Source of the DNA: JBBRFH01 sp038224615
GTDB lineage: Bacteria; Planctomycetota; Phycisphaerae; Tepidisphaerales; Tepidisphaeraceae
Direction of reading: 5' to 3'
NCBI GenBank assembly: GCA_038224615.1
Contig: JBBRFH010000121.1
Location: 1-10,192 of the forward strand
Length of the DNA stretch: 10,192 nucleotides
Shown here: one piece after another, positions 1 to 6,121 of the stretch
Layout: every line of letters begins with the position of its first letter
Numbering within the stretch: position 1 is the first letter of the stretch
Position numbers and translations under genes: made by a program
Notes under the pieces: generated by a model
The model's database searches: none
What the model saw: the letters and a program-made list of their open reading frames with translations, nothing else
Told to the model about the DNA's origin: nothing

Positions 1-48
1 CAGCACGAAGCGAATGCGAGCGTTGGGCTTCATCTCATTTTGAATGTC

Positions 49-105
49 TTTGGCTTTCTTCGTGACGACCTTCGTGGCTTTCGTGCTTTCGTGTCTCTGC
101 CATCT
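49..105. repeat. TTCGTG-rich intergenic repeat
   Basis: The hexamer TTCGTG occurs four times in 35 bases, starting at 59, 71, 80 and 88, separated by short CT-rich or AC-rich spacers. The stretch is open in several frames on both strands, but every translation is low-complexity (His, Glu, Lys and Arg on the minus strand; Phe, Val and Ser on the plus strand), so I read it as a non-coding repeat rather than a gene. I recall very similar strings between genes in many environmental Planctomycetota and Verrucomicrobiota genomes; that is memory, not a search. The rest of 1-265 holds no gene I can support. No function is claimed. Confidence 0.5.
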
Positions 106-265
106 TTGGCGCGACGGGAACACCTTGACGCGGCAACCCCCCCCAAATTTGCCCCGGCGGGTGAGGGAGCGGATTACGGCGCTCGCGCCGCGCCCTGTTT
201 TTACCGCCGTCGCCTGCAAAAAGCGGCGGAAAAATCGGACGCGAAAACCTAAAAGAAGAAACCGC

Positions 266-293
266 TTGCATTCCTTCCATATGGTGCTATTAT
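266..293 (+). promoter_or_regulatory. Candidate promoter of the IclR-family gene
   Basis: TTGCAT at 266-271 and TATTAT at 288-293 are separated by 16 bases, a reasonable sigma-70-type pair. The expected transcription start, six to eight bases after the -10, falls at about 299-301, on or beside the ATG at 301. There is no purine-rich ribosome binding site in the 20 bases before that ATG. Together these point to a leaderless or nearly leaderless message. This is inference from spacing and base composition only. Confidence 0.45.
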
Positions 294-297
294 AGCA
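285..297. promoter_or_regulatory. 13-bp palindrome over the -10, possible operator
   Basis: TGCTATTATAGCA is a perfect inverted repeat with 6-base arms around a central T at 291. It covers the candidate -10 hexamer and ends three bases before the start codon of the IclR-family gene. IclR-type regulators often repress their own gene by binding short palindromes in its promoter, so an autoregulatory operator is plausible. A chance palindrome in an AT-rich promoter cannot be excluded. Confidence 0.35.
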
Positions 298-300
298 TCA

Positions 301-1023
301 ATGGCTCGTCCACCGGCTCAGCCGAATCAGTCGCTCATCGACGGACTTGAGGTGCTCAAGGCGCTGGCGGTGGCGCGGGAACCGGTCGGGTCGAGGGAAA
401 TGGCGCGGCACCTGGGCATGGAACCGACGCGGATCAACCGGCTGCTCAAGACCCTTGCCTCGCTCGGCATGACGCGCCAGGACGCCGATCGCAAGTACGT
501 TCCCGGCCCGGCGATGCACGTCCTCAGTGTGCAGGCGATTTACGGCTCGGGCCTGCTGGCGCGGGCGGCGGGGGTGCTCAACGCGCTGTGCGCGCGGTTC
601 CAGTGTGATGTCGCGCTGGGCGTGTTGTGGCAGAGCCAGGTGTGCTACCTGTATTTCGCCTCGCCGGGGAAGGATCCCGCCGACGCGCTCGCGGTGCGCG
701 GGCTTTATCCGGCGGAGAAGTCGGGCGTCGGATTGCCGCTGCTGGCGCAGTTGCCCGAGGCGGACGTCAATCGCCTCTACGCCGGCCGCGAGGTGCCCGG
801 CGGGATCGACAAACTGCAGTCCCAATTATCGAAAATACGGCAGGAGGGCTTTGCCAGCCTGTCCCCGCGCGATCGCAATCCCGGCGCCCCGGCGGGCGTG
901 GGGATCGCGATCGGCAACCCGGCGTTCGCGGGCCTGGCGTTGGCCGGAGAGAACGTCGAACGAGAGCCCATCCAAACCGTGGTCGCCGCCTTGCGTGCGG
1001 CGGCCGTCGCGATCGAAGCATAA
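301..1023 (+). CDS. IclR-family transcriptional regulator
   Basis: This 240-residue protein is a likely DNA-binding repressor or activator that responds to a small molecule, usually a carbon-source intermediate. Residues about 10-68 form a winged helix-turn-helix: the recognition region reads SREMARHLGMEPTRINRLLK, followed by LASLGM and a wing ending in KYVPGPAM. Residues about 75-240 match the IclR effector-binding domain in layout, including the late segment around residues 189-206 (PRDRNPGAPAGVGIAIGNP). It is slightly shorter than the usual 250-270 residues, mainly at the N-terminus. ATG 301 is chosen because the winged-helix starts soon after it and a candidate promoter ends just before it; no ribosome binding site is visible. 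The next gene begins 32 bases downstream on the same strand and is a likely target or operon partner. The effector cannot be read from sequence. The family assignment is fairly secure, the regulon is inference. Confidence 0.85.
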   Translation: MARPPAQPNQSLIDGLEVLKALAVAREPVGSREMARHLGMEPTRINRLLKTLASLGMTRQDADRKYVPGPAMHVLSVQAIYGSGLLARAAGVLNALCARFQCDVALGVLWQSQVCYLYFASPGKDPADALAVRGLYPAEKSGVGLPLLAQLPEADVNRLYAGREVPGGIDKLQSQLSKIRQEGFASLSPRDRNPGAPAGVGIAIGNPAFAGLALAGENVEREPIQTVVAALRAAAVAIEA

Positions 1024-1055
1024 GGATATTTTCTTAACCCCTGAGGAGCGAAGCG

Positions 1056-2438
1056 ATGAGTGCAGCGTATCAAAATGTGTCCGGCGTGTTTCCCCATCTG
1101 GCCCAGGTCGGCGACCTCGGCACGCGCCGCAGCGAGCTTGGCGTCGGCTGCCTGATGCCGTGGGCGGGCAAGTTGTACGTCCTGAACTACAACTCACACA
1201 AAGCCAACAGTGGCAGCGGCGTCAGCCTGCGCCGCATCAGCGCCGACCTGTCGATGGAGATCGTCCCCGAGACGCTCGGCGTCGATGGCACATACACCAA
1301 TCGCTTCGTCCACTACGACACCAACCAGATCATCATCGGCCCGCACGTCATCGACGCCAGGCACAACATCCGCACGGTCCCCGAGCTGCAGCCGGTGCGC
1401 GTGTGCGGCACGACGCGCCACCTCACCGAGCCCAAGACAAAGGTCTACGTGCTGGCGATGGAAGGCGAGTTGTACGAGCTCAACGTCGTCACGCTCGAGT
1501 GCAAGCAGATCTTCGACCTGAACAAGGAGCTGGGCACGGCCGGCGAGTTCAAGGTCCATTACAAGGATTGCTACTGCTCGTTCGGCCGACTCATCGTCTG
1601 CTCGAACGAGTACCACGAGCCTGATTGGAAAGCAGAGCAGGCCCAGGGTCGGCTCGCGGAGTGGGACGGCAAAAAGTGGACTATCCTGGAGCGCAAGCCG
1701 TTCACCTGCGTCAGCGGCCGGCACGGTTTCGGTGGAACGATCTTCGCCACCGGGTGGGACCAGGCGTCGGCGATCATGCAGGTCTTCACCGACTCGGACA
1801 AGAAGTGGACCCGCTATCGGCTTCCCAAGGCCAGCCACTGCTTCGATCACAAGTGGCAGACCGAATGGCCACGCATCCGCGAGGTCGAGCACGAGCGCTT
1901 CCTCATGGACCACCACGGCATGTTTTATGAACTCTCCCCGTGGGCGTACGGCGGGCGCGTGTGGGGCGTTCGGCCGATCAGCACGCACTTGTGGGTGCAT
2001 GGGGATTTCTGCTCCTGGCGCGGCATGCTCGTGCTCGGCGCCGACAACGCCAGCCCCTCGAACGGCGACAGCCCGACGACGGCCGAGCCGCAATCGGGCA
2101 TCTGGATGGGCAAGACCGACGACCTGTGGAACTTCGGCAAGGCCAAAGGCTGGGGCGGCCCGTGGTGGCAGGAAAAAGTCACCGCCGGCGAACCGAGCGA
2201 TCCGTACCTGATGACCGGCTTCGAGCACAAATGCCTTCACCTGACCCACGAGGCGGGCAAGAAGATCGACTTCGACATCGAAGTCGACTTCATGGGCCAC
2301 GGCCAGTTCGAGAAGTACCTGACGCTATCGACCGAACGATACGCGCAGCACACGTTCCCGACGGGCCTGAGCGCGCATTGGCTCCGTGTCGTCCCCCGCG
2401 GCGACTGCACGGCGACGGCGCAATTGCATTACACGTAA
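1056..2438 (+). CDS. Uncharacterised 460-residue protein, possible beta-propeller
   Basis: I do not recognise a named family. The protein is rich in Trp, His, Gly and aromatic residues and shows recurring strand-like units, for example KLYVLNYNSH, NQIIIGPHVID, KVYVLAMEGELYELNV, GRLIVCSNEY, GRLAEWDGKKWTIL and GGTIFATGWD. Such units suggest a beta-propeller over roughly residues 20-380. The C-terminal part (about 395-460) reads as a separate beta-sandwich, with alternating strands such as KIDFDIEVDFMG and a final ATAQLHYT. There is no signal peptide or membrane segment, so it is probably cytoplasmic. The start is well supported: GAGGAG at 1043-1048 lies 7 bases before ATG 1056. The 32-base gap from the IclR-family gene makes co-transcription likely, so it may act on or sense the sugar-type compound that the regulator follows; that role is conjecture. 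The reading frame is intact throughout, with codon use like its neighbours. Confidence 0.8.
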   Translation: MSAAYQNVSGVFPHLAQVGDLGTRRSELGVGCLMPWAGKLYVLNYNSHKANSGSGVSLRRISADLSMEIVPETLGVDGTYTNRFVHYDTNQIIIGPHVIDARHNIRTVPELQPVRVCGTTRHLTEPKTKVYVLAMEGELYELNVVTLECKQIFDLNKELGTAGEFKVHYKDCYCSFGRLIVCSNEYHEPDWKAEQAQGRLAEWDGKKWTILERKPFTCVSGRHGFGGTIFATGWDQASAIMQVFTDSDKKWTRYRLPKASHCFDHKWQTEWPRIREVEHERFLMDHHGMFYELSPWAYGGRVWGVRPISTHLWVHGDFCSWRGMLVLGADNASPSNGDSPTTAEPQSGIWMGKTDDLWNFGKAKGWGGPWWQEKVTAGEPSDPYLMTGFEHKCLHLTHEAGKKIDFDIEVDFMGHGQFEKYLTLSTERYAQHTFPTGLSAHWLRVVPRGDCTATAQLHYT

Positions 2439-2450
2439 GAGAAGAGTTGA

Positions 2451-2508
2451 TAGTCGATGGTCGATGGTCGATAGCACGCATCGGCTATCGACCATTGACT
2501 ATCGACTA
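2451..2508. repeat. Intergenic inverted repeat, 24-base arms
   Basis: Arms at 2451-2474 and 2485-2508 are complementary at 22 of 24 positions around a 10-base spacer, so the DNA or RNA could form a long hairpin. Each arm is built from a smaller unit: TCGATGG and TCGATAG variants recur on the left, and ACTATCGAC on the right. It fills most of the 96-base gap between the uncharacterised gene and the debranching enzyme gene. There is no T-run after the right arm, so it is not a standard intrinsic terminator. I recall similar 'TATCGACTATCGAC' strings between genes of environmental bacteria, without having searched. Confidence 0.7.
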
Positions 2509-2522
2509 TGCGCTGTCGCGGC

Positions 2523-2528
2523 TACACT
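2523..2528 (+). promoter_or_regulatory. Candidate -10 element before the debranching enzyme
   Basis: TACACT, in the context GGCTACACTTAGGGTATG, lies 6 bases before the ATG at 2535. A start of transcription at the usual distance would coincide with the ATG, giving a leaderless message. No ribosome binding site with normal spacing is present; the only purine run (AGGG) nearly touches the ATG. No convincing -35 is found at 16-18 bases upstream, so confidence is low. Confidence 0.3.
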
Positions 2529-2534
2529 TAGGGT

Positions 2535-4460
2535 ATGGCGGGATACGGGTACGAGACGTACGGAGAACTGCAGCCTTGGGTGGGCCGGGAGTGGTTGCAG
2601 ACCAATGGGACAGGCGGGTTCGCGTCGTCGACCGTCGTCGGGGCAAATGTCCGTCGCTATCACGGGCTGCTCGTCGGTGCGACCATGCCGCCCGTCGGAC
2701 GCATCGTAGCGCTCAATCGCATCAGCGAATCGATTCGGCTTCCTGACGGCCAGTCGTTTGATCTGGCCGTCAATCATTTCCGCAACACGATCGTTCCGCA
2801 CGGCGAGCGTTTCCTGCAATCATTCGCGCACGGCGTGACCACGCGTTGGCACTACGACGCCGGTGGGATTTCCGTGCGCAAGGAAGTGATGCTCTGCTGG
2901 GGCCGTAACGTGTGCGGCATCAAGTACACGATCGAGCCGCCGCACGGATCAACGGGTGAGATCGAGGTGGCGCTGCAGCCGTTCGTGACGCTGCGCGACT
3001 TCCACACCCTGCTGCACGCCGATGGCCATTGCGACGTGCGCTCGGACGCGGGCGGCGACAGGTGCATGGTGCAACGGTGGGGGCATCAGCTCCACCTGCA
3101 TTGCACCGGCACAGTGTTCACCGAGCACCGCGACTGGTGGTATGGCTTCTGCTATCCGGTCGAGACCGAGCGCGGGCAGGAAGACACCGAGGACATGTTC
3201 ACGCCCGGCAAGTTCGTGACGACGATCACATCGGCGACAACGCTGGTGCTGTGGGCGTCGATGGAGCCGCTGGGCACGATCGACTGGGACACCGAGTACG
3301 CCCGGCGCGCCCAGCACGTCAACGTCGATGCTGCGCCAACGCAGTCGCAGCAGCGCCTGCGCCGGGCAGCGAATGACTTTGTCGTCATCAAGCAGCGCGA
3401 CGAGCACCAGACCGGCACGACGGTGTTGGCCGGCTACCCGTGGTTCGGCGAGTGGGGGCGCGACACGTTCGTTTCTTTGCCGGGCCTGCTGCTGTCCACC
3501 GGCCGCCATCACCAGGCCGGGCAGGTGCTGAGCACGTTCGCCGAGTACGTCCGCGACGGGATGATTCCGCATATGTTCGACGAGCAGACCGGCGAGCCGC
3601 AGTACAACTGCGTCGACGCCAGCCTGTGGTTCATCCACGCAGTGTTCGAGTACCTGCGCGTCACCAAGGACGGCGACACGTTTGATTCGATTCTCTACCC
3701 CGCGTGCCGGCAGATCATCGACGGGTACATCAAGGGCACGCACTACGGCATCAAGGCTGACCCGAACGACGGGCTTGTCACGCAAGGCGATCCGGCGACG
3801 CAACTCACCTGGATGGACACCAAGACGCAGGGGTTGATTTTCACCCCGCGTCACGGCAAGGCGGTCGAAGTGAACGCGCTCTGGTACAACGCCCTGCGCC
3901 TGATGAGCGACCACGAGCTGGCCGACAAGGTGGCGGACAGTTTTCGGCGGACGTTTTATATCAGCCCGTATCGAGGCTGTGCCGACGTGGTCAACGAGAC
4001 CGGCCGCGACGACTCGATCCGGCCGAACCAGATTTTCGCCGTCTCGCTTCCGCACTCGCCGCTGACCGAAGAGCAGCAGCACGCGGTTGTGGACGTGGTG
4101 CGCCGCGAATTGCTCACACCGGTCGGGCTGCGGACGCTCTCGCCGAACGATCCGAAGTTCCAGCCGCGTTACACGGGTGCGCAATTCGAGCGCGACCGCG
4201 CGTACCACAACGGCGCGATCTGGCCGTGGCTGATCGGGGCGTTCCTGGACGCGTATCTCAAGGTGAATCACCGCTCGCCCGACGCCGTGCAGCACGCGCG
4301 GCGATGGCTTCAGCCGCTGATCGAATCGATGGAGGAGGGGTGCATCGGCTCGCTCAGCGAATGCTACGAAGCCAATCCCCCGCACCGCCCGATCGCCGCC
4401 TACGCCCAGGCGTGGAGTGTCGCCGAGGTGCTGCGGCTGGCGGTGGAATTGGATATGTGA
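2535..4460 (+). CDS. Glycogen debranching enzyme (bacterial/archaeal type)
   Basis: This 641-residue protein should hydrolyse alpha-1,6 branch points of glycogen or limit dextrin in the cytoplasm (amylo-alpha-1,6-glucosidase, GH133-like). Residues about 10-240 are the N-terminal domain of the bacterial/archaeal debranching family, opening with WLQTNGTGGFASSTVVG (20-36) and RRYHGLLVG (40-48). Residues about 275-640 are the (alpha/alpha)6-barrel catalytic domain. Family motifs seen there are WFGEWGRDTF (303-312), YNCVDASLWF (357-366), QLTWMD (423-428), EVNALWYNALRLM (445-457), AYHNGAIWPWLIG (556-568) and AQAWSVAEVLR (624-634). Asp310 and acidic residues such as Asp361, Asp428 and Glu609 are candidate active-site groups, but I cannot assign the acid/base. 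Length is normal for the family. An in-frame TAG at 2529-2531 rules out an upstream start, so ATG 2535 is the first possible one. No other glycogen gene is next to it in this window. Confidence 0.93.
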   Translation: MAGYGYETYGELQPWVGREWLQTNGTGGFASSTVVGANVRRYHGLLVGATMPPVGRIVALNRISESIRLPDGQSFDLAVNHFRNTIVPHGERFLQSFAHGVTTRWHYDAGGISVRKEVMLCWGRNVCGIKYTIEPPHGSTGEIEVALQPFVTLRDFHTLLHADGHCDVRSDAGGDRCMVQRWGHQLHLHCTGTVFTEHRDWWYGFCYPVETERGQEDTEDMFTPGKFVTTITSATTLVLWASMEPLGTIDWDTEYARRAQHVNVDAAPTQSQQRLRRAANDFVVIKQRDEHQTGTTVLAGYPWFGEWGRDTFVSLPGLLLSTGRHHQAGQVLSTFAEYVRDGMIPHMFDEQTGEPQYNCVDASLWFIHAVFEYLRVTKDGDTFDSILYPACRQIIDGYIKGTHYGIKADPNDGLVTQGDPATQLTWMDTKTQGLIFTPRHGKAVEVNALWYNALRLMSDHELADKVADSFRRTFYISPYRGCADVVNETGRDDSIRPNQIFAVSLPHSPLTEEQQHAVVDVVRRELLTPVGLRTLSPNDPKFQPRYTGAQFERDRAYHNGAIWPWLIGAFLDAYLKVNHRSPDAVQHARRWLQPLIESMEEGCIGSLSECYEANPPHRPIAAYAQAWSVAEVLRLAVELDM

Positions 4461-4523
4461 TCGCCTCGTGCCTTGCCCGGCAGCGCGCAGAAAGCAGACC
4501 CCACACACGTGCGATCGAGCGAG

Positions 4524-4608
4524 AACAGCTTTGTCATCCTGAGCGCAGCGAAGGATTTCCCTGCGGCGTCGAGCAGATCCTTCGCGGCGCTCAGGATGAC
4601 AAGCTGTT
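4524..4608. repeat. Large intergenic hairpin repeat (TCATCCTGAGCG type)
   Basis: Arms at 4524-4556 and 4577-4608 pair over about 32 bases with one bulged T and one A/G mismatch, around a 20-base loop. The core is GTCATCCTGAGCGCAGCGAA with its complement TTCGCGGCGCTCAGGATGAC. The pairing extends outward through AACAGCT on the left and AGCTGTT on the right. The plus-strand translation of the arms gives the strings VILSAAKD and FAALRMT. I recall these as a very common spurious translation of an intergenic repeat in Acidobacteria, Chloroflexi, Planctomycetota and others. The right arm overlaps the probable start codon of the next gene (ATG 4596-4598). It may stabilise or end the upstream message, although no U-tract follows. 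Confidence 0.85.
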
Positions 4609-5576
4609 TGCCGGCTCGTCTGTGCTTTTGGTGTTTCTTGTCACTGCACCTGTTTGCCTCCCCCGGCACCGCGCAAACCGTTTCATCGCCGACCGGAGGC
4701 CTTTACCGTCCCGGCCGCTACATGCCGCTGCGGATCGAAACACCGGCCGGCGGGCTTGTCCGCGTGCGCGGGGCGGAGGTGCAGGGCATTGACTGGCCGG
4801 CGTCCGGGCCATCGTCGGTGATCGTGCCGCTGATGATCTACAGCGAATCGGTCGGCGATCTCGAGTTGACCGTGAATGACAAGCCCGTCCGCCTTCCGCG
4901 TCGGCCGATGGAAGCGAGCGCGCCGTGGGCGTCGCAGGTCGAGGAGATCGACCCGCGGCGGCCGGAAGATCCCCCGTTGTCCGCGATCTCGGATCGCGCC
5001 TACGATGCCGCCGCCGGCTGGAAGGGGGGACGGGGCGTGGAGGCGAGACGATCGGCTGCCTACGCCGCCGTCGCCATCGTGCTGTTGTTCGGGGCGGTCA
5101 CGCTGATCCGCTCGAAGAGGCTTCGCGTCGCCGCGGCAATCGCACTTTCTATTGGTTGTTGCACGGCGATCGGGTCACTCTGGACGCTCAGCCCGGATCG
5201 CACCAGCGTCATCATCGAACACCGCGCAACGTCCGGGCAGATCCCGTCCAGCCCGACATACGACCGCACGGACATCTGGACCTTTTACGTGAGTCGTCGG
5301 CCGACCGCGCTGCGCGTGGAGTGGGGCTCGGGCATGCACATCCTGATTAATGCCCCGCAGCAACTGGAGCGCGTCGCACCCGTCCTGACGTGTGACGCCA
5401 CGGGCCGTCCGGTCTTCTGCGACGTTCACCTGCCGGCGGATGAAACGGTCGCCGTTCTGAGGCTGGCCGCCGACGCGCGCGATATCGCCGTCGCGTCCCG
5501 AGACGAGCGACGTATTGCCGCGATTCCGTTCTTGAGGCGGGTATACCGGAACTCTGTCGTTCGCGCCGCCAATTGA
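4596..5576 (+). CDS. Exported membrane-anchored protein of unknown function
   Basis: From ATG 4596 the product is 326 residues. Residues 1-26 look like a signal peptide: a hydrophobic core CFWCFLSLHLFA, then a cleavage-like SPGTA-Q. Residues about 27-150 read as a beta-rich extracytoplasmic domain opening with GGLYRPGRYMPLRIE. Two hydrophobic helices follow (about 154-171 and 178-197), separated by a basic turn RSKRLR, then a second beta-rich domain (198-326). With the basic turn inside, both domains would lie outside the cytoplasm. I do not recognise the family. The start is uncertain: ATG 4596 lies inside the right arm of the hairpin repeat, TTG 4608 is an alternative that keeps the same signal peptide, and the open frame extends back to 4473 only through repeat sequence. 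No good ribosome binding site is seen. It converges on the Rieske gene with 15 bases between the stop codons. Confidence 0.75.
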   Translation: MTSCLPARLCFWCFLSLHLFASPGTAQTVSSPTGGLYRPGRYMPLRIETPAGGLVRVRGAEVQGIDWPASGPSSVIVPLMIYSESVGDLELTVNDKPVRLPRRPMEASAPWASQVEEIDPRRPEDPPLSAISDRAYDAAAGWKGGRGVEARRSAAYAAVAIVLLFGAVTLIRSKRLRVAAAIALSIGCCTAIGSLWTLSPDRTSVIIEHRATSGQIPSSPTYDRTDIWTFYVSRRPTALRVEWGSGMHILINAPQQLERVAPVLTCDATGRPVFCDVHLPADETVAVLRLAADARDIAVASRDERRIAAIPFLRRVYRNSVVRAAN

Positions 5577-5591
5577 GGGGCGGGGGCGCGC

Positions 5592-6071
5592 TTACGACGC
5601 CTTGATCGGTATGAACGCTGCCTTGTCATCCCACTTGCGCTCTTCAAAACTCTGCGTGGTGTCGGCGGTGATCGTGCCGTCGTCGGCGACCTTCAGCGCA
5701 TAGCGGACCAGCGGCATCTTGGGCGGGCCGGCGCGGGGGATGCCCTGCTCGTCGTACTGGCCTTTATGACACCTGCAGAACAGGCCCTTCACGTCGTCGA
5801 CCTTGGGCTTTACGACGCAGCGCTTGTGCGTGCAGACGTTGGACATCACCACCAGGCGGTCCGGCAGTTTCGCGACCAGCACCTTGCTGTCGGCGAACTT
5901 GTCGTAGAAGCCGTCCTTGTCGTAGTCGGCGAGCTTGCCGATCTCGATCGACTTGGGAGTCGGCTTGTCATTGGGTTTGCTATCGCCATCGGCGGCATCC
6001 GCGCAGCAGGCACAGGCGGCCGTCGTGGCGGCAACGATAACGAGCGCCTCGCGGCGGGAAAGGTCGGCCAT
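5592..6071 (-). CDS. Tat-exported Rieske 2Fe-2S protein
   Basis: This 159-residue protein carries a complete Rieske site: C80-T-H82 with Cys85, and C99-R-C101-H102. By analogy with bc1 Rieske proteins, Cys80, His82, Cys99 and His102 hold the 2Fe-2S cluster, and Cys85-Cys101 form the stabilising disulfide. The N-terminus has a twin-arginine signal, SRREALVIV, followed by an Ala-rich segment containing cysteines at 20, 22 and 23, so it is probably folded in the cytoplasm and exported by Tat. Whether it is lipidated or stays anchored by the uncleaved signal is unclear. ATG 6071 is preferred: GAGGAG lies 10 bases before it and the Tat motif follows at once. The frame could open further out at 6101 but would add only a non-signal-like stretch. 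No cytochrome b gene is adjacent, so a bc1 partner is not shown; it may act as a stand-alone electron carrier. The oxidoreductase gene ends 50 bases upstream on the same strand. Confidence 0.9.
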   Translation of the reverse strand: MADLSRREALVIVAATTAACACCADAADGDSKPNDKPTPKSIEIGKLADYDKDGFYDKFADSKVLVAKLPDRLVVMSNVCTHKRCVVKPKVDDVKGLFCRCHKGQYDEQGIPRAGPPKMPLVRYALKVADDGTITADTTQSFEERKWDDKAAFIPIKAS

Positions 6072-6103
6072 GGTCGAAGGTCTCCTCAGGTGGTTCAGCA
6101 CGG

Positions 6104-6109
6104 ATCATA
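6104..6109 (-). promoter_or_regulatory. Candidate -10 of the Rieske gene
   Basis: Read on the minus strand, the hexamer is TATGAT, preceded by CGC. It sits in the 50-base gap between the end of the oxidoreductase gene and the Rieske start codon, giving an expected transcript start near 6097. That leaves a leader of about 26 bases that includes the GAGGAG ribosome binding site. No -35 match is seen at the normal distance, so the Rieske gene could also be read from upstream. Confidence 0.35.
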
Positions 6110-6121
6110 GCGATGCCACGA

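Noticed and set aside
178..202. Possible terminator: GGCG-CTCG-CGCC followed by TTTTT
   Set aside because: The stem is four base pairs and the T-run begins eight bases after it, too far for a standard intrinsic terminator; no upstream gene is visible to end here.
35..295. Short open frames on both strands before the IclR gene
   Set aside because: They translate the TTCGTG-rich repeat and a GC-rich stretch; none has a ribosome binding site or protein-like composition.
1194..2300. A 368-codon open frame on the minus strand opposite the uncharacterised gene
   Set aside because: The plus-strand frame has a strong ribosome binding site and a strand-like aromatic pattern; the antisense frame is Val/Ala/Asp/Arg-biased without domains.
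2495..2500. TTGACT as a -35 for the debranching enzyme
   Set aside because: It lies 22 bases before the TACACT hexamer, too far, and is part of the inverted repeat arm.
2949..4508. A 519-codon open frame on the minus strand opposite the debranching enzyme
   Set aside because: It is the antisense shadow of a GC-rich gene with strong family motifs on the plus strand; its translation is rich in Arg, Val, His and Ala with no recognisable domain.
4473..4595. Longer 367-codon version of the exported protein from 4473
   Set aside because: The added 41 residues include the repeat-derived strings VILSAAKD and FAALRMT and would bury the signal peptide inside the protein.
6072..6101. Upstream start for the Rieske protein at 6101
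   Set aside because: It would place ten residues before the twin-arginine signal, overlap the ribosome binding site for ATG 6071, and lacks its own site.
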